Shown in pieces: positions 36,407 to 48,832 of a DNA stretch of 64,000 bases; within the stretch, counting starts at the first letter, position 1; each line of letters starts with the position of its first letter. Origin of the DNA: Streptomyces cellulosae (GTDB lineage Bacteria > Actinomycetota > Actinomycetes > Streptomycetales > Streptomycetaceae); NCBI GenBank assembly GCA_014655195.1, contig BNBH01000001.1:62001-126000 (forward strand), in the 5' to 3' direction. A model generated the notes under the pieces. It searched no databases. It saw only the letters and a list, made by a program, of their open reading frames with translations, and was not told where the DNA came from. Position numbers and translations under genes: made by a program.

Positions 36407-38572
36407 TCAGCCTGGGGCGATCGTGCCGTCCGTCAGGCCGTCGTACATCCCGCGCACGAGCTGCTCGCCGAGGCGTCCGGCCTCCCTGAGCGCCCTCTCG
36501 AACGAGTCCAGGGCCCGGAAGCGCTCGCCGTAGCGCCGCTGTTCGTCCGGCGCCAGGCGCGGGAGCTGGAGGCGGCGGACGTCGAGCCGGGTGGCGGTGG
36601 ACGCGTAGCTGCTGGCCTGGCGGTGGTTGGCTGTGCCGCGCAGGAACCCGGCGAGGAACCACGCGTCGAGCGCCGCCGGGTCGGGGCGCAGCAGCACGAG
36701 GTTGCGGCCGAGGACGGCCCCCGCGGTCGTCTCGTCGACGACGCGGGCGACGGCCCCGCCGCCGAGCACGGGCAGCACGACGTCGCCCGGCTCGGTGAGC
36801 ACCGGCTCCTCCTCGCTCTCCGGGAGCGTCCCGGAGGGCGCGGTCCCGGCCAGCACGTCGTGGTCGGTGAGCACGGGCACGCGCGCGTGGCCGCCGTGTC
36901 CGCCGGTGCGCATCACCAGCGCGCCCGCGCGCGCCAGTTCGCCGACGGTGGTGAGCGGGTGCCGCCCGGACGCGGCGGAGGACGGCACGGGCTCCGCGGG
37001 CGGCGGGGCCAGTTCGGCGGTCAGCCGCAGCGTCTCGTCGAGCCGCGCCCGAACGTCGGTGAGCCGGCCGGCGCCGTCGGTGTCCGCCGGGGGCGGCAGC
37101 CGGCGGGCGGGGGTCAGGTCGACGTCGTCGTCGAGGAGTTCGATGACCGGCACCGAACGGGCCGGGCCGGGCCGTTCCTCGACGGTGCCTTCCCGGTCGA
37201 AGGCTCGCCAGGCGTCCAGCACGGTCTTCCGCACCCCGGGCCAGTCGGGCCCGCCGCGTCCCTCGGCGGTGAACCGCCCGGCGTCGACGAGCAGCACCTC
37301 CGGCTGGGCGGGCGTCCGGTCGGGCCGGCGCAGCACCCACAGGTGCAGCGGCACGCTGTACGGGGGCGCGGCCCCGGCGGGCAGGGCGACGACGGCGCGC
37401 AGCGCGCCCCGGCGCAGCAGGTCGGCCCTGATCCTCCGTCCGGAGCGGCGGGACGCCACGGCGGGCGGCATCAGCATCACGGCGGTGCCGCCGTCCCTGA
37501 GCCGTGCGAGCGCGTGCTGCACCCAGGCCAGCTCGGACTCGGTGCGGGCGGGGAAGCCGTACTCCCAGCGCGGGTCGTAGGCGAGGTCGTCGTGGCCCCA
37601 GTTGCGCTCGTTGAACGGCGGGTGGCACAGCACGGCGTCGGCCCGCAGCTCCGGGTACGCGTCGGCCCGCAGGGTGTCGCCGGCGGCGGCGTGCACGGGG
37701 GCGCGGGTGTGCAGGGCGAGGCGCAGGGCGGTGAGGGCGGCGAGCTCGGGCGAGCTGTCCTGGGCGTGGAGGCGCCGGTCGGGGCGGTCGGCGAGGGCGC
37801 GGAGCAGGGCGCCGGTGCCGCAGGCGGGGTCCAGGACGGTGGCGGGGGCGCCGGCGAGAGCGGCCATGAGGGCGGCGAGGTCGGGCGGGGTGAGCGTGTA
37901 CTGGCGCGGGTTGGCGTCGAGGTGCCGGCCGAGCAGGAACTCGAAGACGGGGCGGGCGCCCCGCTCGGCGGCGAGTTCGGCGACGCCGCGCAGGAGGGGG
38001 ACGGAGGGGAGGAGGCGGGGGGCGGTGGGGATGTGGAGGGCGGGGGCCGCCGGGGCCGCCGGGGTCGCCGGGGGTGCTGGTGTCGCCGGTGCGGCGGGCG
38101 CGGCGGGAGCGGGCGGGGTGTTCACAGGGTGCTGACCGTTCACGCGTGAGCGGCCGGCGCGGCCCGTCCTGGCCGTCTCGGGCATGCGCGGTGTGAGCAC
38201 CTCCTCCAGCGCCGCGGGCAGCATCGCGGCGAGCCGCTCGTCGGTGCCGGAGCTGATGTCGAGCCAGACGGGCGGCCGGTCGTGGATCAGCAGCAGCGCG
38301 CAGCCGGCGTGCACGAGGGCGGTGACCGGCCCGTCGGGATGGCCGGCGAGCTGCTGCCAGACGCGCTCCTTGAGCGGGACCTCGGCGAGCTTGCGGTGCC
38401 GCCGCAGCCACTCCTCGACCTCGGCCAGGGCGAACGCGGGGCTGGTCTCGGTGCCGCCGACCGGCCGGGGGAAGTCGGCGTGCCGACGGCGCCAGTTGCT
38501 CACCGCGGCCCTGCCCACGCCCGCCAGCCGGGCGATCCCCGCGGCGGTCACTTCAGTCGCGTTGTCCTGCAT
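36407..38572 (-). CDS. N-6 DNA methylase-like protein fused to an HsdS-like specificity domain
   Basis: A 721-residue protein combining modules. N-terminal HTH (about 8-40; GIARLAGVGRAAVSNWRRRH). An Ala/Pro linker (about 150-180). An N6-adenine methyltransferase core (about 190-480) with motif I VLDPACGTGALL and motif IV region AVLCHPPFNERNWGHDD, where the usual NPPF/Y is HPPF. A C-terminal type I specificity-like domain (about 545-715; NLVLLRPDPAALDAWFLAGF, LDVRRLQLPRL). No restriction subunit is encoded nearby. It is likely a conserved Streptomyces protein rather than an active R-M system; the altered catalytic motif makes activity uncertain. ATG 38572. Confidence 0.82.
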   Translation of the reverse strand: MQDNATEVTAAGIARLAGVGRAAVSNWRRRHADFPRPVGGTETSPAFALAEVEEWLRRHRKLAEVPLKERVWQQLAGHPDGPVTALVHAGCALLLIHDRPPVWLDISSGTDERLAAMLPAALEEVLTPRMPETARTGRAGRSRVNGQHPVNTPPAPAAPAAPATPAPPATPAAPAAPALHIPTAPRLLPSVPLLRGVAELAAERGARPVFEFLLGRHLDANPRQYTLTPPDLAALMAALAGAPATVLDPACGTGALLRALADRPDRRLHAQDSSPELAALTALRLALHTRAPVHAAAGDTLRADAYPELRADAVLCHPPFNERNWGHDDLAYDPRWEYGFPARTESELAWVQHALARLRDGGTAVMLMPPAVASRRSGRRIRADLLRRGALRAVVALPAGAAPPYSVPLHLWVLRRPDRTPAQPEVLLVDAGRFTAEGRGGPDWPGVRKTVLDAWRAFDREGTVEERPGPARSVPVIELLDDDVDLTPARRLPPPADTDGAGRLTDVRARLDETLRLTAELAPPPAEPVPSSAASGRHPLTTVGELARAGALVMRTGGHGGHARVPVLTDHDVLAGTAPSGTLPESEEEPVLTEPGDVVLPVLGGGAVARVVDETTAGAVLGRNLVLLRPDPAALDAWFLAGFLRGTANHRQASSYASTATRLDVRRLQLPRLAPDEQRRYGERFRALDSFERALREAGRLGEQLVRGMYDGLTDGTIAPG

Positions 38573-38778
38573 TCCGGAACCCGCCCCCGCTCTCCCGCTG
38601 CTCCCTTTGTGACGACGAGCATACCGAGGACCGCACGAACGAGCGGTTCACGCCCGTGCACACTTGGATTCACAGTCATCATGTTGACTCGGTTCACACT
38701 CTCTGCTCTGATTGACCCCGCAAACGAGCGGCCGCCGATGAAACGGGGGCGGCCGACGCCTGGGGAGGGGACACCGTC

Positions 38779-39276
38779 ATGGGTATGAAGAGCAAGATCG
38801 CGCTGGGCGCCGTCGTGGGGATCGTCGTCATCGGCGCCGTCTCGGCCAACGCCGACAACACCGACACCGGCTCCGCCGACAAGGGCGCCTCCGCCTCCGC
38901 GGACCGGCAGCCCGGAGGGGGCGCGAAGGACGCGGGGGCCGACGCCGGCCAGGGCGAGGGGCAGGCCGAGAACACCGAGAAGGCCGAGAAGAAGCTGTCG
39001 CAGGCCGAGCAGTTCAAGGCGTTCGTGGAGGAGAACGGGACGCCCCAGGAGAAGGAGGCCGTCGCGCACGTCACCAAGGTGCAGGGCGCCGACGAGCAGA
39101 ACGACATCCTCGACACCGCCGACATCTACACGGACTTCACCGGCGGACTCATGGGCGAGGGCTCGGGCCCGGCCAAGCTGATCGCCTCCGCCTTCGCCGA
39201 CTGGAAGCAGAGCGAGAACGGCCTCGTCACCGTCTACGACGCCGACGGCGAGCTCCTCGGCAACGGCCAGTTCTGA
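38779..39276 (+). CDS. small secreted or membrane-anchored protein, unknown function
   Basis: A 165-residue protein with an N-terminal hydrophobic signal (about 5-24; KIALGAVVGIVVIGAVSANA), a Gly/Asp/Ala-rich low-complexity linker (25-70) and a conserved-looking C-terminal domain (about 75-165; FKAFVEENGTPQEKEAVAHV, DIYTDFTGGLMGEG, NGLVTVYDADGELLGNGQF). ATG 38779 is preceded by GGGGAGGGG. It probably acts outside the membrane. Family unknown to me. Confidence 0.75.
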   Translation: MGMKSKIALGAVVGIVVIGAVSANADNTDTGSADKGASASADRQPGGGAKDAGADAGQGEGQAENTEKAEKKLSQAEQFKAFVEENGTPQEKEAVAHVTKVQGADEQNDILDTADIYTDFTGGLMGEGSGPAKLIASAFADWKQSENGLVTVYDADGELLGNGQF

Positions 39277-39318
39277 CGCCGCCCCGCTTCCACGGAGAGC
39301 CGGCGCACGGCAGGAGGT

Positions 39319-40098
39319 TCAGACCCCGCACTGCTCCCGCATGGTCTCCTTGTCCGCCTTCGTCACCGGCATCTCGTACTTCACGGCGACCTGGGCGAAG
39401 CGGACGGCGTAGGCGCAGCGGATGCCCTTGCTGGGCGGGAGCCACGAGGCCGGGCCGGAGTCGCTCTTGGCGGAGTTGGCGCTCCCGTCGACGGGGAGCA
39501 GGTTGAGCGGGTCGTTGGCCAGCTGCCGGCGCTTGGCCTCGGACCAGCGGGAGGCGCCCATCTGCCAGCTGTAGGAGAGCGGCACGACGTGGTCGATCTG
39601 CACCTCGGAGGCCTGCTGCTTGCGCCACTCGACGGTCTTGCCGGTGTAGGGGTCGGCCAGGGTGAGGGAGACGACGACGCAGTCGGAGCCGGAGCGGAAG
39701 CGCAGCTCCTGGCCGTCGCGCTGGAGGATGTCGTTGCGGGTGTCGCAGCCGTTGCGGGCGAGGGGGACGCCGTCGGCGGTGTCCATCCACGCGTAGCCGT
39801 ACTCGTCGCGGTCGTAGCCGGTCTTGGGGCCGCGGCCCTTGGTGGCGACCTTGTCGATGAGGGCGGCGGCCTCCGCGCGCTCCTGCGCGTCACGCACGGG
39901 GGCGAGGCCGGGGCGGGTGCCGTCGGGGTTGTCCAGCGGGCTCGCCGCGCGCCCGTCGGGGGCCGGCGCCCCGCTGCCTCCGGACGCGGGGACGTCCACG
40001 TCGGGTATCGACTCGCACCCCGCGAGGAGAACGACCGCGACGGCCGCCGCTCCTCCCCCGCGCCGCATCCTGTCGCCCCACCCCAGGTCTCGCGTCAC
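39319..40098 (-). CDS. exported HNH-nuclease-fold lipoprotein (GmrSD C-terminal/DUF1524 type)
   Basis: A 259-residue protein. Signal peptide with lipobox VLLAGC (Cys near residue 28), a short linker, then an HNH-like domain (about 75-259; QIDHVVPLS with the metal-binding Asp-His, NDPLNLLPVDGSANSAKSD with the Asn, and SKGIRCAYAVRFAQVAVKYE). Members of this family include secreted nucleases of actinobacteria. GTG 40098 has GGGAGG upstream. Exported nuclease action on extracellular DNA is likely but inferred. Two Cys pairs (GCDT, DCVV) may form disulfides. Confidence 0.85.
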   Translation of the reverse strand: MTRDLGWGDRMRRGGGAAAVAVVLLAGCESIPDVDVPASGGSGAPAPDGRAASPLDNPDGTRPGLAPVRDAQERAEAAALIDKVATKGRGPKTGYDRDEYGYAWMDTADGVPLARNGCDTRNDILQRDGQELRFRSGSDCVVVSLTLADPYTGKTVEWRKQQASEVQIDHVVPLSYSWQMGASRWSEAKRRQLANDPLNLLPVDGSANSAKSDSGPASWLPPSKGIRCAYAVRFAQVAVKYEMPVTKADKETMREQCGV

Positions 40099-40261
40099 CG
40101 CGCCCCTCCCTTGCCCTTTTCTCCACCCTGCCCCGGCAGGAGCGGTCCATCCGGAAGCTCACCGTAACGAGCGAGTGGTCCAGACCTGTCGCCGCCCGCT
40201 TGGGCATGCTCCGCGATCCACGCGTATGGTCGGATTTGGGCTACTTCGGAAGGAGCTCTGG

Positions 40262-40447
40262 ATGGGCATCCTCGACAAGTTCAAGAGCAACAAGTCGGCG
40301 CAGAAGGCCGCGCACAAGGCCTCCGACGCCGCCGAGAAGAAGATGAACGAGAGGACCGGCGGCAAGTACGAGCAGCAGATCGACACCGGCCAGCAGCAGG
40401 CGGAGCGCCGGGCCGGCATGGAGCGCGACCGTCCCGACCAGCCGTAG
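40262..40447 (+). CDS. MT0933-like antitoxin-family small protein
   Basis: A 61-residue, highly charged helical protein (MGILDKFKSNKSAQKAAHKA, then KKMNERTGGKYEQQIDTGQQ) matching the MT0933/Rv0909 antitoxin family. AAGGAG lies six bases before ATG 40262. No toxin gene adjoins it, so it is either orphan or has another role; such small proteins are widespread in actinobacteria. Confidence 0.8.
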   Translation: MGILDKFKSNKSAQKAAHKASDAAEKKMNERTGGKYEQQIDTGQQQAERRAGMERDRPDQP

Positions 40448-40463
40448 GGCCTCACACAGACAT

Positions 40464-40508
40464 CAGGGCCGTCCGCGATGCGCCTCGCGCGCACCGCGGA
40501 CGGCCCTG
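40464..40508. terminator. bidirectional terminator between the antitoxin-like gene and mfd
   Basis: Perfect 14-base arms (CAGGGCCGTCCGCG and CGCGGACGGCCCTG) with a 17-base loop. Confidence 0.75.
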
Positions 40509-40525
40509 CCGTACGGTCAGCCGGC

Positions 40526-44059
<3,534 letters not shown>

Positions 44060-44200
44060 GCGGGGCGGAATCCCTTCCGGGGATGTGCAACACAACGGGC
44101 CCGACACGCGCCGCGGGCCGGGGGTGTCCAGGGTACGTCGCCCCGCCGACAGCCGCCGGGGCGGACGACGACGGGCCACGCGCCCCGCCCGTCGCACGCG

Positions 44201-44239
44201 CCGGAGCCAGAAGGCCCCCGTGGGACCTTCCGGCTCCGG
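44201..44239 (-). terminator. hairpin after the second ABC permease gene
   Basis: CCGGAGCCAGAAGG and CCTTCCGGCTCCGG arms (one mismatch) with an 11-base loop, 51 bases beyond the permease stop. Confidence 0.6.
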
Positions 44240-44289
44240 TCTCCCCGCAACCCCCGTGTGCGGTGAACCTCTGTTGCTCCTGCCGGCCG

Positions 44290-46869
44290 CTACTCGGTCG
44301 CGATGGCGTTCAGAACGTTCATCCGGCCCGCCCGGAACGCCGGGACCAGCGCGGCGAACAGGCCGACGAACGCCGATCCGGCGAACACCCCGGCGATGGT
44401 GGGCCACGGGATGTCGAGGACCTTCAGGCCCTCCAGGGCGAGGAGCTGCTGGGCGGTGGCGCCCCAGCCGAGGCCGAGGCCGAGGCCCAGCAGGGCGCCG
44501 AAGAGGGCGATCACGACCGACTCCATGCGGATCATGCGGCGCAGCTGCCGGCGCGAGAGGCCGATGGCCCGCATCAGGCCGATCTCCCGGGTGCGCTCCA
44601 CGACCGACAGGGCCAGGGTGTTCACCACGCCCAGGATCGCCACGACGATCGCCAGCGCCAGCAGGCCGTAGATCATGTTGAGCAGCTGCCCGATCTGGTC
44701 CTTCAGGGCCTCCTTGTAGTCGGTCTGGTCGCGCACCTCGTACTGCGGGAAGCGGTCCATGGACTGCTTCAGCGCGGCGTACGCGGCGTCCTTCCGGCCG
44801 TCCTCGGCCGAGGCGAGCACCATCGCGGTGAGCGGTATCTCCTTCTTGGGCACGTACCGGGCGAGGGTGTCGATCGACGTGTACATCGCGCCGGCGTCGA
44901 TGGCGCCCTCGCTGCTGGTGATGGCCCGCACGGTGAGCGTCCCGGTCCTGCCGTCCTCGAAGGCGACGTCGACCGTCGAGCCGAGGGTGATGCCGTGGTC
45001 CTTCGCGTAGTCCTCGTGGACGGACATGGAGTCCGGCCGGTAGGCGTCCGCGAGCTTCCCCTCGACGGTCTCGATGCGCATGTCGACGGCGTACGTCGGG
45101 TCGGTGGCGGTGATCGCGGTGTCGTCGCCGGTCTTCCCGTCGGGCGTGGTGAAGTCGGCCTTCGTCCACTTGTACTCGGTGACCCGGTCCAGGCCCTCGG
45201 TGGCCTTGATCGCCGCGACGGCCTCGGGGCTGACGCCCTGCCCGTTGTCGTCCTGGACGATGAAGTCCGTGCCCACCACCTTGTCGAGCTCCTCCGTGGC
45301 CGAGGCGACCATGGAGGAGCCGACCACGGACAGGCACGCCACCAGCGCGAGGCCGATCATCAGCGCGGCGCCCGTCGCGCCGGTGCGGCGCGGGTTGCGC
45401 AGGGCGTTGCGCTCGGCCATGCGGCCGACCGGGCCGAACACCCGCAGCAGGACCGCGCCGAGGACGCGGACCACGCCGCTCGCGAGCACCGGGCCGATGA
45501 CGACGAAGCCGATCAGGGTCAGCACGATGCCGAGGCCCAGCCACATCGAGCCTTCGGTGGCCTTCTCGGCGGCGCCCGCCAGGTAGAGGGCGGCCGCCCC
45601 TCCTCCGGTGAGGACCAGGCCGGTGACGGCGCGGAGCCGGCCGGTGCGCCCGTCCGCCGGGGTGCCGGCGTCGCGCAGCGCGGCCATCGGGGAGATCTTG
45701 CCGGCGCGGCGGGCCGGCAGGTAGGCGGCGAGGACGGTGACGACCACGCCGAGGAGCAGGCCGACCGCGGGGGTGGTCCAGGCGACGGTGAGGTCGTCGG
45801 TGGACAGCTCCATGCCGATGGCGCCCATGAGCTTCATCAGCCCGACCGCGAGGCCGACGCCCGCGCCGACGCCGAGGACGGAGCCGACGACGCCGAGCAG
45901 CAGCGCCTCGACCAGCACGGACCGGTTGACCTGGCGGCGGGAGGAGCCGATGGCCCGCATCAGGCCGATCTCCCGGGTGCGCTGGGCGACCAGCATGGAG
46001 AACGTGTTGATGATCAGGAAGATGCCGACGAGGAAGGCGATCCCGGCGAAGCCGAGCATCGCGTACTTCATGACGTTCATGAAGCCCTCGACGTCCTTCT
46101 GGTTGGCCTCGGCGGTCTCCTTCGCGGTGAGCACCTTGTAGCCGCCGCCGAGCTCGGCCAGGACGTTCTGCTTGAGCCGGTCGTCGCTGACGCCCTCGGC
46201 GGCCGTGACGTTGACGCCGGTGTAGACGCCGGTCGAGCCGGTCAGGACCTTCTGGGCGGTCGGGGTGTCGAAGTAGAAGACCGCGGCGCCCGGGTTGGTG
46301 ACGGTGAAGTCGGCGATGCCGGAGATCTTCGCCGTGTGCGTGCCGAGCGCGGTGATGACGCTCAGCTCGTCGCCGATGCCCAGGTCGTGCTTCTCGGCGG
46401 TGTCGGCGTCGAGCATGATCTGGCCGGAGCCCTTCGGCGCCGCACCGGAGGTGATGTCCATGATGCGGGCGTCGTTGCCGTTCCAGCTGCCGACGACGGT
46501 CGGGGCGCCGCTGGTGGGCGACAGGTTGTCCCGGTCGCCGTCGATGACCGTGACGGCGGTCGAGGACACCGCGCCCTCGGCCTCCTTCACGCCGTCGGCG
46601 CGCTTCACCTCGTCCACCACGGAGGCCGGTATCACCCGCGGCCTGCCGTTGGCGGCGGAGGTCTCGCCGTCCGCACCGGCGTCCTCGGAGCTGACGGTGA
46701 CGTCGGAGGCGGTCGCCGCGAACAGCTTGTCGAAGGTGGTGCCCATGGTGTCCGTGAACACCAGCGTCCCGCACACGAACGCCACCGACAGCAGCACCGC
46801 CACCGCCGACAGGGCCATGCGTCCCTTGTGCGCGAGGAAGTTGCGCAGCGAGGTCTTCAGCACGGTCAT
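44290..46869 (-). CDS. ABC transporter permease, FtsX/MacB type (second system)
   Basis: An 859-residue paralogue of the permease at 18756-21284 with the same layout: membrane helix (about 16-37), MacB-like extracellular domain (about 40-260), helices with the cytoplasmic loop VAQRTREIGLMRAIGSSRRQ, a central helix pair, a second extracellular domain, and final helices with VVERTREIGLMRAIGLSRRQ. ATG 46869 overlaps the ATPase stop (ATGA), ensuring coupled synthesis. Together with the ATPase it forms an exporter or mechanotransmission complex of unknown substrate. Confidence 0.92.
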   Translation of the reverse strand: MTVLKTSLRNFLAHKGRMALSAVAVLLSVAFVCGTLVFTDTMGTTFDKLFAATASDVTVSSEDAGADGETSAANGRPRVIPASVVDEVKRADGVKEAEGAVSSTAVTVIDGDRDNLSPTSGAPTVVGSWNGNDARIMDITSGAAPKGSGQIMLDADTAEKHDLGIGDELSVITALGTHTAKISGIADFTVTNPGAAVFYFDTPTAQKVLTGSTGVYTGVNVTAAEGVSDDRLKQNVLAELGGGYKVLTAKETAEANQKDVEGFMNVMKYAMLGFAGIAFLVGIFLIINTFSMLVAQRTREIGLMRAIGSSRRQVNRSVLVEALLLGVVGSVLGVGAGVGLAVGLMKLMGAIGMELSTDDLTVAWTTPAVGLLLGVVVTVLAAYLPARRAGKISPMAALRDAGTPADGRTGRLRAVTGLVLTGGGAAALYLAGAAEKATEGSMWLGLGIVLTLIGFVVIGPVLASGVVRVLGAVLLRVFGPVGRMAERNALRNPRRTGATGAALMIGLALVACLSVVGSSMVASATEELDKVVGTDFIVQDDNGQGVSPEAVAAIKATEGLDRVTEYKWTKADFTTPDGKTGDDTAITATDPTYAVDMRIETVEGKLADAYRPDSMSVHEDYAKDHGITLGSTVDVAFEDGRTGTLTVRAITSSEGAIDAGAMYTSIDTLARYVPKKEIPLTAMVLASAEDGRKDAAYAALKQSMDRFPQYEVRDQTDYKEALKDQIGQLLNMIYGLLALAIVVAILGVVNTLALSVVERTREIGLMRAIGLSRRQLRRMIRMESVVIALFGALLGLGLGLGWGATAQQLLALEGLKVLDIPWPTIAGVFAGSAFVGLFAALVPAFRAGRMNVLNAIATE

Positions 46870-47684
46870 GACGTGCGCCCCCGGGCGTCGGAGTCGGGGG
46901 TCCGGGGGTCCCCCCCAGAGAAGCACAGCATGCGGTCGAGGACCTGCTCGGCGGTGGGCTGGTGCATCTCGTCGACGATGCGGCCGTCGGCCAGGTACAG
47001 CACGCGGTCCGCGTAGGAGGCGGCGACCGGGTCGTGGGTGACCATGACGATGGTCTGGCCCAGCTCGTCGACCGAGCGGCGCAGGAAGCCGAGCACCTCG
47101 GCGCCGGCGCGGGAGTCGAGGTTGCCGGTCGGCTCGTCGCCGAAGATGATCTCCGGCCGGGCGGCCAGCGCCCGCGCTACCGCGACCCGCTGCTGCTGGC
47201 CGCCGGAGAGCTGGGTGGGCCGGTGCTTCAGCCGGTCCGCGAGCCCGACGGTCTCCACCACCCGGTCCAGCCACGCCTTGTCGGGCTTACGGCCGGCGAT
47301 GTCCATGGGCAGCGTGATGTTCTCGATCGCGTTGAGCGTCGGGAGCAGGTTGAACGCCTGGAAGATGAAGCCGATCCGGTCGCGGCGCAGCCGGGTGAGC
47401 TTCTTGTCCTTCAGTCCGGTGATCTCGGTCTCGTCCAGGTAGATCTGACCGCTCGTCACGGTGTCGAGCCCGGCGAGGCAGTGCATCAGCGTGGACTTGC
47501 CGGATCCCGAGGGGCCCATGATCGCGGTGAACCGGCCGCGGGCGATGTCCACGTCGACGTGGTCGAGGGCGACGACGCGGGTCTCCCCCGACCCGTACGC
47601 CTTCACGACCTGCCGCGCCCGCGCGGCAACGGCCGTAGTCCCTCCAGTACCCCCGTGCCTGGGAATGGTCACAGCCGATGTCAC
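46866..47684 (-). CDS. ABC transporter ATP-binding protein (second MacB-like system)
   Basis: A 272-residue ATPase closely related to the one at 17923-18693. Walker A GPSGSGKST (57-65), LSGGQQQR signature, Walker B IFGDEPTGN, switch VTHD. GTG 47684 starts it. The C-terminus contains ten extra residues (SGGDPRTPDS) relative to the paralogue, exactly where DNA shows a GGGGGACCCCC-core repeat (46890-46919); the tail then resumes with DARGRTS against DAKGRTS. The insertion lies after all catalytic motifs. Confidence 0.93.
   Translation of the reverse strand: MTSAVTIPRHGGTGGTTAVAARARQVVKAYGSGETRVVALDHVDVDIARGRFTAIMGPSGSGKSTLMHCLAGLDTVTSGQIYLDETEITGLKDKKLTRLRRDRIGFIFQAFNLLPTLNAIENITLPMDIAGRKPDKAWLDRVVETVGLADRLKHRPTQLSGGQQQRVAVARALAARPEIIFGDEPTGNLDSRAGAEVLGFLRRSVDELGQTIVMVTHDPVAASYADRVLYLADGRIVDEMHQPTAEQVLDRMLCFSGGDPRTPDSDARGRTS
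46890..46919. repeat. 30-base repeat-derived insertion in the ATPase gene
   Basis: On the minus strand it contains GGGGGGGACCCCC and a second GGACCCCC. It encodes SGGDPRTPDS, absent from the paralogue, so it reads as an in-frame insertion of 30 bases. Confidence 0.7.
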
Positions 47685-48340
47685 GGTAAGTCTCCTATGT
47701 CGGTCGTCAGAAGAAAGCGGTGCTCCCGGCGGCCGCCCGTCTGTGCGGCGGCCGCCCGGTGCGTGGTGTGCGGGTCGTGCTTCAGTCTGGCGGGGGGAGG
47801 GGGTCCGGCGCGCTGATGCTCAGCGCAGTCTTCTGCTGTGGAAAACCCCACCCCCGCTGCTGTGCTCCGCCGCCCCCCAGCGGCGTAAAGCCAGGTTAAG
47901 GACGGGGGCGGTCCCTTCTCGTCCTCCGGCGGGACGAACCCTCCCCGAGCCGGGGTACGGAGATGCCCCTAGGGGCTCTCACCCCTCGGGCGGACACCGT
48001 CTCGGGGTCGGTCATCCTTCGGTCGCCCCCTTTCTCCTCCCGCCCGCACCCCCGGGCCCGCCCCGCCGGGCCGGACCAGCGTCCACCCTGACGCCGCGTC
48101 AGGGGCAAGCGGAGGGCCCTCCGGTGGACAGCGTGATGTCCCGCGTACACCTCAAAAGTCGGAGTTAATCCGGGTAACACCCCAGCTCAGGGTATGTGCC
48201 ACCCGCGAGAGCACTCACCGGCGCGCGAGTTGCGCCAAACCGTCGCGCTCCGCGCTACGCGCGAGTAACGTGCGGGCTCCGCTCCGCCACCCCCCTCCCT
48301 GCGGTCCCCGCACGGACCCGAACCACGCAAGGAGCACGGG
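47685..48340. other. 656-base divergent intergenic region
   Basis: The longest gene-free stretch. It should hold promoters for the ABC operon (minus) and the symporter pair (plus). Palindromes seen: GCGCTGA-TGC-TCAGCGC (47810-47826) and GCCCCTAGGGGC (47965-47976, with the rare CTAG). AAAGTCGGAGTTAATCCGGG then TAACAC near 48155-48180 is a weak promoter candidate on the plus strand. No gene seen. Confidence 0.5.
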
Positions 48341-48832
48341 ATGCCCGCCGACCCCTTTCCCCCTCCCCGCGACCCGCACCGTCCCCCGCCCCCGTACGCC
48401 GATGCCCCGTACACCGATCCCCGCGCGGGCGTCCCGTACGCCGCCTCCCCGACCCACCGCACCTATCCCTGGATGCCGCCCGCCCCGCCGCCGCCCCGGC
48501 CGCACCGGGCGCCCCGGCACGCCCCGCTGGGCCACCACAGCGACCTGCGCCGGCTGCGCCGCGCCTACCGCTGGCAGCGCCGCACCGCCACCCTCACCGC
48601 GCTCGGCTACTTCGTCCTCTTCCTGGTGCTGTCCGCGTTCGCGCCGTCCTTCATGACCGGCACCGTCGCCGACGGCGTCCCCACCGGTCTGCTGCTCGCC
48701 GTGGGCCAGGTGCCCGTCACCTGGCTCGCCGTCGCCCTGTACGAGGCGACCGCGCGCCGCCGCGTGGATCCGCTGGCCGCACTGATCCGCCGTCAGGCGG
48801 TCGTCGACGCACGGCGGGAGGCGGTCCGGTGA
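48341..48832 (+). CDS. DUF485 family membrane protein
   Basis: A 163-residue protein whose first 65 residues are Pro/His/Tyr-rich and probably disordered. The DUF485-like core (about 66-160; LRRLRRAYRWQRRTATLTAL) has two membrane helices (about 83-103 and 113-135). DUF485 proteins are usual partners of ActP-type sodium/acetate symporters. The stop overlaps the next gene by four bases (GTGA). ATG 48341 lies just after AGGAGCACGGG. Confidence 0.82.
   Translation: MPADPFPPPRDPHRPPPPYADAPYTDPRAGVPYAASPTHRTYPWMPPAPPPPRPHRAPRHAPLGHHSDLRRLRRAYRWQRRTATLTALGYFVLFLVLSAFAPSFMTGTVADGVPTGLLLAVGQVPVTWLAVALYEATARRRVDPLAALIRRQAVVDARREAVR

Noticed and set aside
44083..47016. Long plus-strand open frame opposite the second ABC permease
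   Set aside because: His/Asp/Gly/Gln-rich shadow sequence with no conserved motif.
47896..48180. Possible 94-residue gene in the divergent gap
   Set aside because: Arg-rich, no ribosome-binding site and no codon-position GC bias distinct from background.
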